Assembly (NCBI RefSeq): GCF_902459465.1
Contig: NC_047066.1
Coordinates: 4,376,377 to 4,440,376, forward strand
From: Asterias rubens
Lineage: Eukaryota > Echinodermata > Asteroidea > Forcipulatida > Asteriidae
DNA: 64,000 nt
Direction of reading: 5' to 3'
The translations under genes and the position numbers were made by a program. Positions 12,701 to 20,576 of the stretch are shown one piece after another. Below the pieces are notes generated by a model. The model worked only from the letters and a program-made list of their open reading frames with translations, was not told the DNA's origin and made no database searches. Numbering within the stretch: position 1 is the first letter of the stretch; the number at the start of each line of letters is the position of its first letter.

Positions 12701-15700
12701 AAACAAAATCCCAGTAATAATCCAGGTCGAAAGTACAATTAAAACAACCTGCCACTGCTTTACTCCTAGAACTATGAGGTTCATTCCGCTATCGTCTAGC
12801 AGAACGAACCTACTCCTAGAACTATGAGGTTCGTTCCGCTATCGTCTAGCGGAACGAACCTACTCCTAGAACTATGAGGTTCGTTCCGCTATCGTCTAGC
12901 GGAACGAACCTACTCCTAGAACTATGAGGTTCGTGCCGCTATCGTCTAGCGGAACGAACCTACTCCTAGAACTATGAGGTTCGTTCCGCTATCGTCTAGC
13001 GGAACGAACCTACTCCTAGAACTATGAGGTTCGTGCCGCTATCGTCTAGCGGAACGAACCTACTCCTAGAACTATGAGGTTCGTTCCGCTATCGTCTAGC
13101 GGAACGAACCTACTCCTAGAACTATGAGGTTTGTTCCGCTATCGTCTAGCGGAACGAACCTACTCCTAGATTTATGAGGTTCGTTCCACTATCATCTAGC
13201 GGAACGAACCTTCTCCTAGAACTATGAGGTTTGTTCCGCTATTGTCTAGCGGAACGAACCTACTCCTAGAACTATGAGGTTCGTTCCGCTATCGTCTAGC
13301 GGAACGAACCTACTCCTAGAACTATGAGGTTTGTTCCGCTATTGTCTAGCGGAACGAACCTACTCCTAGAACTATGAGGTTCGTTCCGCTATCGTCTAGC
13401 GGAACGAACCTACTCCTAGAACTATGAGGTTTGTTCCGCTATCGTCTAGCGGAACGAACCTACTCCTAGAACTATGAGGTTTGTTCCGCTATCGTCTAGC
13501 GGAACGAACCTACTCCTAGATTTATGAGGTTCGTTCCACTATCATCTAGCGGAACGAACCTTCTCCTAGAACTATGAGGTTCGTTCCGCTATCGTCTAGC
13601 GGAACGAACCTCATAGTTCTAGGAGTACCACTGATGAGTGCTACGTATATAATAAGCCACTATTATTTTGATTTGTTTTATTAATGACACCATAATATTT
13701 AGTACATTTTCTAAATGTGATTTCCCAAAGAATTTGTGTCTGGGTCACTAGAAATATCAAAGAGTTAGTCATTATAAGTGTTTATTTGAAATTAGCAAGA
13801 TTTACTCCTAGAAGTTAGAACTACGGTTGATTTAAAAAAAAAACAGACTCTCCCACTTTCAAGTTTCATTCATGGAGATGATGACGGAGATGATGATGAT
13901 ACTTGATAGCGAAACGAAGCTTGTATCTTGTCTTTAGAACTGGCAGGAGTAAGCCAACAGAAAATAAGCTGCAGATCATATAGAGTAGAGGCTACATTTA
14001 AGTGTTTACTTCTAGCTCAGTGCTAGACCTAGACCCAGTGACTGGGACGCTAGATTCCTTTTTTCGAAATTTTGACATTATCGGTCACGGGGCACTAGAT
14101 TCCTTTTTTCGAAATTTTGACATTATCGGCCATGTCAAAATTTTGAAAAAAGGAATCTAGCGCCCCAGTCACACACTGGGTCTATGCTAGACCCAGAAAC
14201 CGGGCGCTTTACTCCCTTTTCATTTGAATTTGAGTAGGCCCTACAGCGCCCCAGCCCAGATACTCAACTGGGTCTAGCTCGGTGCTTGCTCTGTGCACTA
14301 TGTTGGATCGGAACTAAACACCTACCACCATTGGCATTTTATTTCAGAGCCAAGAACTATGCTGTACTGTACTTGGCATAGAGGACACAGCCCTAGCATG
14401 GTGCAAATCGTATCTCCACAATAGAACTCAGCATGTATGTATTGGCACTGCGATATCCGACTCTGTTGTTTTGAACTACTCTGTGCCACAGGGGTTGGTA
14501 CTCGGCCCGCAGTGGTTTCTGCTGTACACTTTACTGATTCGGGACATCATCCTCAAATTTAATCTGAATTACCATGTGTACGCAGACGACACTCAGCTAT
14601 ACATCACGTTTAAATCTTCTCAAGAAAACGCCAATGCATCTATTGCAAGACTTGAGAAATGCGCCCAAGAGATTTAAAGTTGGACACAACAAAACTTCCT
14701 GAAGTTAAATGATGATAAGACAGAGTTCCTTTTATTTGGGTCACGTCAGTGCCATACATCTCCATCGGTGATGCTCGGATAGCTCCCTCGCTGAAAGCTC
14801 GGAACTTGGGGGTTATTTTTGATTCATCGATGACACTTCAGCCACACATCAACAATATTGTTCGTTTATCATCATATCACATCAGGAATATAGGTAAGAT
14901 TCGCAAGTACTTGGACAAAAGTGCCACTGAAAAGGTCATTCACGCATTTGTTACTTCTCGTCTTGACAACGGCAATGCTCTTCTCTACAGTCTTCCTAAC
15001 AACCAGATTTCCTGACTTCAATGGCTCCAAAATACTGCTGCCCGCATTGTGACACTGTCCAGAAAATCCTGTTCTATCACCCCCATTCTGAAACAACTAC
15101 ACTGGCTCCCTATCTCTCAACGAATCATCTTCAAGCGGATGCTCGTTGTCCACAAAGCTCTAAATGGCAAGGCTCCCCACTATATTTCTGAACTGCTTCA
15201 ACTTCAAGTTTACACTCCATCAAGGAATCTTCGATCAAGTTCCATGCTTCTCCTCATTGAACTTAAGTCTCGACACTCATGGGGTGACAGGTCTTTTTCT
15301 TCAGCCGTGCCACGCATCTGGAACTTTTTACCACTTAATCTTCGATCTTGTGTTTGTACCGCAAAATTCAAGTCTCTTCTCAAAACTTATCTTATGTCAC
15401 AGGTTTTCAATGACTAATTTTGTTGTGTCTGTTTTTCTTTGTGTTGTGTTTTGTTTTTGTTTTGTTTTTGGTTTTACTGCGCCTTGAACACCCAGCAGGG
15501 TGGATATGTGCGCATTACAAGTCTTATTATTATTACTATTATTATTATTATTATAGTTTTGTGTTCTTTTCACTGACACATACAGTGACACTGTACTACT
15601 GTACTGACATGACTGACTACTGTCCTTACTTTCGTTATTTTTCTCATGTTTAAATAGCCTAATATGCATGTTAAACCATAGTCTAGAACAATCGTGGCAA

Positions 15701-15917
15701 TTAAACATCAGCGAATCAGTATCCTGCCACAACATCTCATGTGAGTGAATTAGATACCATTTTACTTATAACAAAATGCAAAAGTTGTGGCAGGAACTTT
15801 TCCTGTTCGACATTCACATACCCAAGATCCTCGTCCGCAGGGAAATTCTGTAAGACATAATGTTCTAAGTTGCCTCTCAAACGCAGTGAAAGCGTCGATT
15901 CCAATAGCTACCGGCAT
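723..15917 (-). CDS. LRRC43: LRRC43 orthologue, leucine-rich repeat protein, 15 exons, 3' end outside window
   Basis: Coding exons in transcription order: 15917-15822, 12688-12634, 11410-11217, 10148-10038, 9284-9151, 7596-7476, 6473-6356, 5731-5667, 5153-4992, 4305-4218, 4086-3818, 2983-2840, 2398-2174, 1743-1662, 838-723. Every junction has AG acceptor and GT donor and the phases agree throughout, giving 660 residues with no stop; human LRRC43, as I remember it, is about 656. Recognisable segments are TEFPCGRGSW (exon 1), FKSLRIVDKN (exon 3), VDDGLLKFRNLEEL (exon 4), LGLGLNKISALHD (exon 5), LSLDLSHNNL (exon 6), the LRR-cap-like YRGFIIDSL and ILDDIGIS (exon 7) and MAITVKEDK (exon 11). Exons 12-15 encode a Lys/Glu-rich linker and then PPPPLTVHLQ, which matches the family's near-terminal segment. 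Exon 1 begins at the ATG at 15917. Exon 2 is short (55 nt) and the least certain. Exon 11 uses a weak donor, AAG/GTGCAA; without that splice the frame runs to TAG after ISDQY. The molecular role of LRRC43 is not well established, so none is claimed here. Confidence 0.85.
1050..1271 (+). mobile_element. Non-LTR retrotransposon ORF2 C-terminal fragment (decayed)
   Basis: The frame 1083-1271 reads KDVFRRTLKRTSSLYTWRNL, then ASDRTTWR, then a basic tail ending LERRARSYLKIWR and a stop. The pattern of an Arg-rich stretch, a Trp, then a D-R-x-x-W-R motif is typical of the extreme C-terminus of non-LTR retrotransposon polyproteins, where a short tail of this kind follows the reverse transcriptase. 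No reverse transcriptase sequence precedes it, so this is a 5'-truncated relic lying in the LRRC43 intron between exons 14 and 15. Family assignment is from memory of the motif. Confidence 0.4.
3155..3522. mobile_element. Palindromic MITE, family E
   Basis: Terminal inverted repeats read TTTAAAGCCATTGGACACTTTCGGTA at the left (about 3154-3179) and the reverse complement at the right (about 3500-3522). The core is a smaller palindrome, TTCTCGATATCGAGAA, at about 3354-3370. It lies in the LRRC43 intron between exons 11 and 12. Further copies are at 43283-43582 and 62108-62450, each abutting a family B element. Confidence 0.6.
4373..4616. mobile_element. Palindromic MITE, family D
   Basis: The left arm starts GGGCCCAATTTCATAGAGCT and the right arm ends with its inverse. 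The motifs GCTTAGCATG and CATGCTAAGC sit inside the arms, and TTGATAAAAACAAGGTTACC pairs with GGTAATCCTGTTTTTATCAA. Good copies recur at 29610-29852 and 44131-44371; diverged ones are at 9347-9430, 25163-25262, 31690-31943 and 63258-63515. Confidence 0.6.
4660..4932 (+). mobile_element. tRNA-derived SINE-like sequence with adjoining homopolymers
   Basis: A T-run followed by a G-run (about 4670-4715) precedes a tRNA-like segment with an A-box-like TTAGCTCAGTGGTTT (about 4732) and a B-box-like GTTCGAATCCC (about 4781). The spacing is close to a tRNA, but the acceptor and anticodon stems do not fold, so it is read as a SINE head and not a tRNA gene. It lies in an LRRC43 intron. Confidence 0.4.
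5259..5630. mobile_element. Palindromic MITE, family B (intact)
   Basis: Starts CTAAAGGCAGTGGACACTAT and ends with the inverse ending AGTGCCTTTA. Internal hallmarks are TTGGTAATTACTCAAAATAA, then GTATAAAACAATGTGAGAAA, then CTCCCTCTGAAGTAACATAG, with a second half related to the opposite strand. This is the dominant repeat of the window, with about 25 full or partial copies. Confidence 0.7.
6700..6832 (-). mobile_element. SINE fragment (minus orientation)
   Basis: On the minus strand this contains the body motif of the SINE at 58547-58895: GACACTTGTGTCCTTGAGCA appears here as its complement around 6735-6755. The tRNA-like head is decayed. It lies in the LRRC43 intron between exons 6 and 7. 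Confidence 0.4.
6834..7355. mobile_element. Palindromic element with TGTTCGCATTGGAC termini
   Basis: The left end has TGTTCGCATTGGACTTAATT; the right end has the inverse, AGTCCAATGCGAACAC. The same terminal motif also occurs inside (about 6896 and 7013), so the locus may hold two nested elements or a rearranged one. GGGTAA/TTACCC motifs are scattered through the arms. No coding frame seen. Confidence 0.5.
8020..8225. mobile_element. MITE fragment, family H
   Basis: Begins TTAGACTTGTGGACAAGTTG and shares the phrases ggtgatag and ctctcatg with the complete copy at 49144-49397. Only one clear end is present. It lies in the LRRC43 intron between exons 5 and 6. Confidence 0.35.
8556..9065. repeat. 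74-bp tandem array, about 7 units
   Basis: The phrase GCGGATAGTGGATAGTCACA recurs at intervals of exactly 74 bp (about 8620, 8694, 8768 and onward). Units differ by only a few bases, such as atcatgg versus accatgg and tagtccat versus tagtacat. Flanking sequence at about 8428-8555 and 9066-9135 is a degenerate version built from the word ATAGTGGATAGTC, suggesting the unit itself arose from shorter repeats. It lies in the LRRC43 intron just downstream of exon 5. Confidence 0.9.
9650..9994. mobile_element. Palindromic MITE, family B
   Basis: Starts TTAAAGGCACTGGGCACCTT and ends GGTCCAGTGCTTTTAA. Internal text matches the family B pattern: CAAAGACCAG, then atcccaacatatgc, then GAGGGAGTCGTTTCTCACAA. 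It lies directly downstream of LRRC43 exon 4. Confidence 0.65.
10285..10400 (+). mobile_element. tRNA-like SINE head
   Basis: GGGCTAGCTCGGTGGTCTAG resembles an A box and GGGTTTAAATCCC resembles a B box, followed by a short shared tail (ccgtggttaagtactgagcatacagtgctta). The stems do not pair as in a functional tRNA. The stretch from here to 11090 holds no recognisable gene or further repeat. Confidence 0.35.
11506..11875. mobile_element. Palindromic MITE, family K
   Basis: Left end TTAAAGATGCTATGTCAGAT, with TTTTTGGCC following; the right end is the inverse, ending GACACAGCATCTTTAA. Single copy in this window. It lies in the LRRC43 intron between exons 2 and 3. Confidence 0.6.
12135..12590 (+). 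mobile_element. Two adjacent tRNA-derived SINE copies
   Basis: The copy at about 12350-12590 has a clear tRNA-like head: GATAGCTCAGTTGGTAGAGC (A box) and GGTTCGAATCCCAC (B box), then the body AATTCTTTGTTCAACCCC and TTTCCCTTGTGGTTTATATT. The copy at about 12135-12280 keeps the B box and the same body but has a damaged A box. The leading GTATGGCTTCTGACTGGCAC also occurs near 2530. The anticodon stem of the second copy does not pair, so it is not called as a tRNA gene. Confidence 0.55.
12761..13627. repeat. 50-bp tandem array of hairpin units (17 units)
   Basis: The phrase TACTCCTAGAACTATGAGG starts at 12761, 12811, 12861 and every 50 bp to 13561. Inside each unit GGTTCGTTCCGCTA and TCTAGCGGAACGAACC are inverted copies around a three-base TCG loop. 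The last unit is followed by TCATAGTTCTAGGAGTA, so that from 13561 a 67-bp near-perfect palindrome forms; the array seems to have grown by repeating most of one such palindrome. Units at 13161 and 13511 share the same private variants (tttatgag, ccactatcatc), pointing to later block duplication of seven units. It lies in LRRC43 intron 1. Confidence 0.92.
14036..14180. repeat. Palindrome with duplicated arm
   Basis: CTAGATTCCTTTTTTCGAAA followed by TTTTGACAT occurs twice on the left (about 14051 and 14096) and once inverted on the right (about 14131-14161). The outer arms read CCAGTGACTGGG and CCCAGTCACACACTGGGTCT. No coding potential. Confidence 0.6.
14338..15555 (+). mobile_element. Decayed CR1/L2-type non-LTR retrotransposon, 3' part of ORF2
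   Basis: Reverse transcriptase landmarks are visible in pieces: PQGLVLGP (about 14487), YADDTQLYITF with the YADD catalytic box (about 14578), LKLNDDKTEFLLFGSR (14704, other frame), LGVIFDSSMTLQPHI (14806), LKQLHWLPISQRIIFK (15091) and KFKSLLKTYLM (15366). A stop at 14675, a frame change before 14749 and a stop at 15015 break the frame. The 3' end has a G/T-rich tail and an (ATT)n run at about 15525-15555, as expected for this group. It is inserted in LRRC43 intron 1 on the opposite strand. Confidence 0.8.
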
Positions 15918-16216
15918 GATTGCTTCATTATGCTGTCTAGCTCATATAAAAAATTAAAATATGACAGCGTGCCAATAATTTTGTAACATTCACACCACAC
16001 TTTCCGTCAAGTTTCGGCTAGCTGTTTTTACTCCTTCACTGTTCTAAAAATTATCTTCATCGCTTGTGTTGTTTAGCAACGTACTACTGCCCTCTATTGT
16101 CAAAACTGAACCAGGTTAATCGTAAGTTTTGGGCGGGGCGTGAACGGGCCGGCCGGAGAGGGGGAGTTATGACAACAGAGTGTGCAGACTGACTGTGAGG
16201 GTGTGCATTATAACTA

Positions 16217-16290
16217 GGCACTGGACCCTTTTGGTAATAATTACTCAAAATAATGGTTAGCTTAAAACTTACTTGGTACATGTTGGGGAA
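16217..16290. mobile_element. Family B MITE, single end
   Basis: TAGGCACTGGACCCTTTTGG, then ataattactcaaaataatgg and TTAGCTTAAAACTTACTTGG, match the left end of family B; the rest is missing. The region from the LRRC43 start to here (15918-16216) shows no other feature. Confidence 0.5.
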
Positions 16291-16596
16291 TGCAGAGCAT
16301 CACGCCTTTCTGGCGCGGCACGGCATTGGGACTCTTGAGTCAAGTTTTAGTTTTATTTAGTTTTATTAGACTTTACACTGGCATAAAAATATAGAAATAC
16401 AAATCGATACGAAAAAAAATAAAGAATCGAAATAGCTAACAAATACAAAGCCAGTGAGTGGCGAGGAGGAACAGGTGACCAGCACCTCTACAAAGCCGTC
16501 CTGCCACAAGAACGGTACCCTGAAACCCACCCCACAGCAAAAAACCACCCAACCCACTGGGAAAAAAAGAAGTTGTTGGTAAGTCTAGTCCGTTCC

Positions 16597-16620
16597 CCCC
16601 CCCCCCCCCCCCCCCCCCCA
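16597..16620. repeat. Poly-C run
   Basis: An uninterrupted run of about 23 C residues followed by a short (CA)n stretch. Length is likely to be unreliable in an assembly. Confidence 0.9.
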
Positions 16621-17040
16621 CACACGCACACCACTCAAGCGCCGCAGCCCTATCCACTAATAGACCTTATCGCAAATTAATACGCGCGCCCCGGTATTTT
16701 TGCGAAAAGGTCTATGGCAAACTGTATACAAATTTCTTCTGATAACGCCCTCCAGTCTTTTGAACAGTTCCCATGGGGACAGTATTCTCCGGCAGACCTG
16801 GGACACCGTTGAAAATACTGTCATGCACTGATCATGCTAATAGTAGATTTCGGTGCGTCTAATCTCACAGGCTTGAGATTGATTGCACAGATACGTTTGC
16901 CATTCGGCAATTTCCATGAGTTCAAAATGTCATGAACTTAATTCTGACAAACTCCCTAAATAATTATAGCTAGTCTACCAGCAGAGTTAATTCTCAGAAA
17001 TCAGACTGCATCAAATAGTCAAAATAATCATTACAATACG

Positions 17041-17417
17041 TTCAAAGGATCATTACAGAATTGTTTTTTTGCTAACAAAACAGTTGCTGGCAGTGTAAGC
17101 ACCGTTCGTAGGCCTACTCCATCATACATAAACTGATAAACCTGTAGAGGTTTGATATCGATCTGCCATCTGGGTCACGAGAAAATAATGAAAACCGATT
17201 GCACATTTTTTGAGCATGACATCGATTTAATTTTTTTAAATTAAAACACACACTGAGCTATAAACTCCAAACGGGAAATTAGTTTTATTTAGTTCTCATC
17301 AAATTATGAAATTTCAGACAGAAATATTTCAAGGGATGTTTTCTATCCTTGTCACTAGACCGTAAGTTACAATGTGATCTTAGACGATTTTTTCTAGTAC
17401 CAATTCTGTATAGTTCC
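17041..17417. mobile_element. Palindromic MITE, family F
   Basis: Left end CAAAGGATCATTACAGAATT, followed by gctaacaaaacagttgctgg; right end carries the inverse, ACCAATTCTGTATAGTTCCT. Internal GAAATATTTCAAGGGATG matches copies at 34138-34517 and 52600-52997. It directly abuts the family B element that follows. Confidence 0.55.
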
Positions 17418-17754
17418 TAAAGGCACTGGACACTATTGGTAATTACTCCAAAAAAAAACTGTTAGCATAAAAACTTACTTGGTAACGAACACTTGAGAGG
17501 TCAGTGTTGATGGTACAAAACATTGTGAGAAACGGCTTCCTCTTAAGTAACTTAGAAATAAGTTATTTTCTCACTGAAATACAACTTGTACGACAAGGGT
17601 GTTTTTCCCCTTTCACTATTCTCTCCCACAACTTCGACGACCGATTGAGTTCAAATTTTCACAGGTTTGTTATTTTATGCACTATGTTGAGATCACCCAG
17701 TGAAAAGACTTATCTTTGAAAATAAGAATTACCAAAGGTGTCCAGTGCCTTTAA
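17418..17754. mobile_element. Palindromic MITE, family B
   Basis: Starts TAAAGGCACTGGACACTATT and ends with the inverse ending TCCAGTGCCTTTAA. Both ends and the internal TGTGAGAAACGGCTTCCTCT are recognisable. Confidence 0.7.
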
Positions 17755-19335
17755 TGTTCATTGTACTGTATTGTGATGGTTTTCCCGTGCCCTGCAAAGC
17801 GGTAAACGAGCTGTGACAACATAGGAGGGTATATTTCGTTAGTGATGGTTGGTATGGCCCTACGGCTTTTAAAACATTATAATCCAAAATCATGACCAAC
17901 ATGCAAACCAACAAACACTGTGGATTAGATAGCTTAGTTGGTATTTATTTATTTCCTCAAAACCTCAAAAAAGAAAATAAAAATATTTATTTACATCAAA
18001 TATACAGTATAAGAAAAATAAACACGTAAATAAAGAAACATGATAACCCTGACACTTGGACGACCCCCAGAACATGTTGAAAATGTATGAAACAAAAGGA
18101 TTGTCAGAACGATCTGAGTAGCCGACCGAGAGTGTCAAGATCATCATATTCAAGAAACTGGTTACGAAACAAAACTGTTTTGACACCATCACAAAATAAT
18201 CACCATAGTTGACGCAGTTTACGTACGAGAGTTAAAGAAGGACATAGCCTAATAATGCAATGAAGCAGCGAAAATTCTTTGTGCAAGCTAAAACTGTTTT
18301 TAACTCTATCAATTAAAGTGTTCTTTTGATAAGCAATATCATCGCTGGCTTCGCAGTTTAGAAGATGAGCATAAAAAAGACCTAGCCTTAGAAGTGCTCT
18401 TAAAAATCTGACAATACACTGAGGTTTTCTTTCTCATATAAAACATAAAAATAAATAATAAATAATATGCAAACTGCTTACCAACCAAAAGGACCCCCAG
18501 CAGAGTCCTTCTTCACGAAAGAATCTGCTAGGGTCAAAACGTAATTAATTTAAATATTTGCAAATATTATTATTTATTAAATAAATATATATTGTACAAG
18601 AACAACTTCACTTTTCTACAAACGGTATAATTTAATTCCTGAGGGGATGTACGACCCCCTATATCTCCATTATTTTTTAATATCATAAAGTTTTAAAATG
18701 TTATATACTCTTTGGAAGTAAAATATAAATAATGAAGAAATCGTCAAACGAAACAAACCTTTATAAATTCCTGTTTTTCCCCTCATATATAATAACACAG
18801 TTTGAAGAATTATCAATTTTTTTTAATAATTACTATTAAAAATTATTATTAAAATATATTAGTTTGAAGAATTTTCAAACGATAATTTAATATGTCTCAC
18901 TGTAGGGTAAAACAATAAATTGTTTTCAAAAAATAATGTCATAATTTAATTTTGGGGTGGTACGTTCCTCTTTATAATAACACTATCTGACTGTTTTCTA
19001 AAGATCAGTAATAACTTACCAATGATATCTTTGTTGTGTTTAAACCATGAAGTGAAGGTAAAAACAAAATGTCAAGCAAATTAAACTAAAAAGCCTAAAA
19101 CAGAAATCCGAATTACAACAAATATAACTTAAATTGTTGGCAATAAATATAATATTTTAGATAAATAGCTTTTTGAATAAAAAACAATTCTTTAATTTCT
19201 TATAGTATTAACACAAAAACAAACAAAAAACACCAGCGTCAGAATTAACCCCGATTCCGAGTCCAAGGAGACCTGACCCAACTCCGGGTCAGGCTTGACC
19301 CAACTTAGGGTCAGGCTGGTTGACCGGAAACTGGT
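17755..19335. other. AT-rich stretch without a recognised gene
   Basis: The sequence is strongly AT-rich, especially 18430-19200. No reading frame with family resemblance and no convincing exon chain was found on either strand. At 17965-18430 there is less AT-rich sequence that might be an old transposon, but nothing in it could be identified. A short inverted motif, GACCCAACTCCGGGTCAGGC followed by ttgacccaacttagggtcagg, occurs at about 19275-19315. Confidence 0.5.
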
Positions 19336-19753
19336 TTAAAAGGCACTGAACACTATTGGTGATTCCTCAAAAAGTGTTAGCATAAAAACTTACTTGGTAA
19401 ATGAGCAATGGTGAGCAGTTAATATAACATTGAGAGAAACGGCTCCCTCTGAAGTAACGTATTTTTCTCACTCAAATATGAAAAAACTTTGATGACCAAT
19501 AGGAGACTTTCCAACGCTAGGTGGCAGCAGACATACCGGGTAAATTTCCATTGTTTACGTAGTTCTGAACATGCGCATAATTCTGAGAACAATGGATTTA
19601 CCCGGTAAGTCTGCTGCCCTCTATCGTCCCAGAAAGTCTCCCATTGAGTTAAAAATTTCACAGATTTGTTATTTCTGGGCATATGTTGGGATATATACAC
19701 ATCGTGAGACTACTCGTCTGTGACAACTATCAGAGGTGTTAAGTGCCTTTAAA
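19336..19753. mobile_element. Family B MITE with nested family C palindrome
   Basis: The outer element starts TTAAAAGGCACTGAACACTA and ends GTTAAGTGCCTTTAAAG. At 19501-19642 a second palindrome interrupts it, beginning GGAGACTTTCCAACGCTAGG and ending CAGAAAGTCTCC; its inner arms carry GGTGGCAGCAGACATACCGG and its inverse. The break falls between gaccaat and ttgag of family B. The same composite, in opposite orientation, is at 47634-48177. 19754-20576 holds no recognised feature apart from a 20-bp direct repeat (AAAAGTAATCATTCGATTTA) near 20247 and 20275. Confidence 0.7.
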
Positions 19754-20576
19754 GGGGAACATTTACAGCGTCATTTATCCTGTAAAAGGGATTGTATGCC
19801 TATTATACATTTTGGTAACTAGAACCCACAGTTTTTTTCAATCCTAGTTGAATTTTTGTTACCATAAAATATTTTGAGCTATTGCAAAAATATCCTGGGC
19901 GTATTATGTCCACGCGGGAAAAATAATCCATAATCTCCAAGTGGAATACACAATTTCAGAAGCGTTACTATCAGTAACGTTTCTCAGCTTAGAATTATTG
20001 TTTGGGATAAAAGTCATGTCTTTTTGAAAACGACAGTAAGGGGCCTATACCATCCAAAGCTGATGTATACTTTTCAAGTAAGTTTGTTTTGCCATTTACG
20101 TTAGCAAACGTATACAGACCCTATATTATAGGTTGTCTATGTCAATTTCGGCAAATGAGAAGCCAATTTAACCACCAAACCATTCTATTTCGCGAATTTA
20201 AATGCTCAGTTAAATTAGTCATTTCAATTTCGTTTTGAGCCTGGGCAAAAGTAATCATTCGATTTATAAAAAGGCAAAAGTAATCATTCGATTTATAAAA
20301 ACAATATAAAATTCAAATTCACAAGAGCTTTTCTAGTCAAACCAGTTTTGTTATGCTAAATTGAACACATTGCCATATGAATAAGATTGACACAAAACGA
20401 AAACGAATGCATTAACTCTGAATTTTGAAACACATGAAAAACTGGTTTGGCATGAAATTTAAATTGGCTGTACTTTTACAGAAATTTACAGAGAAAAAAA
20501 AACTATTTTCACCTATGGCTAGTAGTAGTACTGCGCTGATTTGGTCACTTGATGCTTTAAAGGAATTTGTTTTCAT

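Noticed and set aside
12761-13627. CRISPR-like appearance of the regular 50-bp repeat
   Set aside because: There are no variable spacers; the whole unit repeats, in a eukaryotic intron. It is a tandem array.
14471-15417. Functional reverse transcriptase gene
   Set aside because: The YADD box remains, but stops and frame changes at 14675, before 14749 and at 15015 show it is dead, and its 5' part is missing.
16597-16620. Poly-C run as a regulatory element
   Set aside because: Homopolymer with no context; length is probably unreliable.
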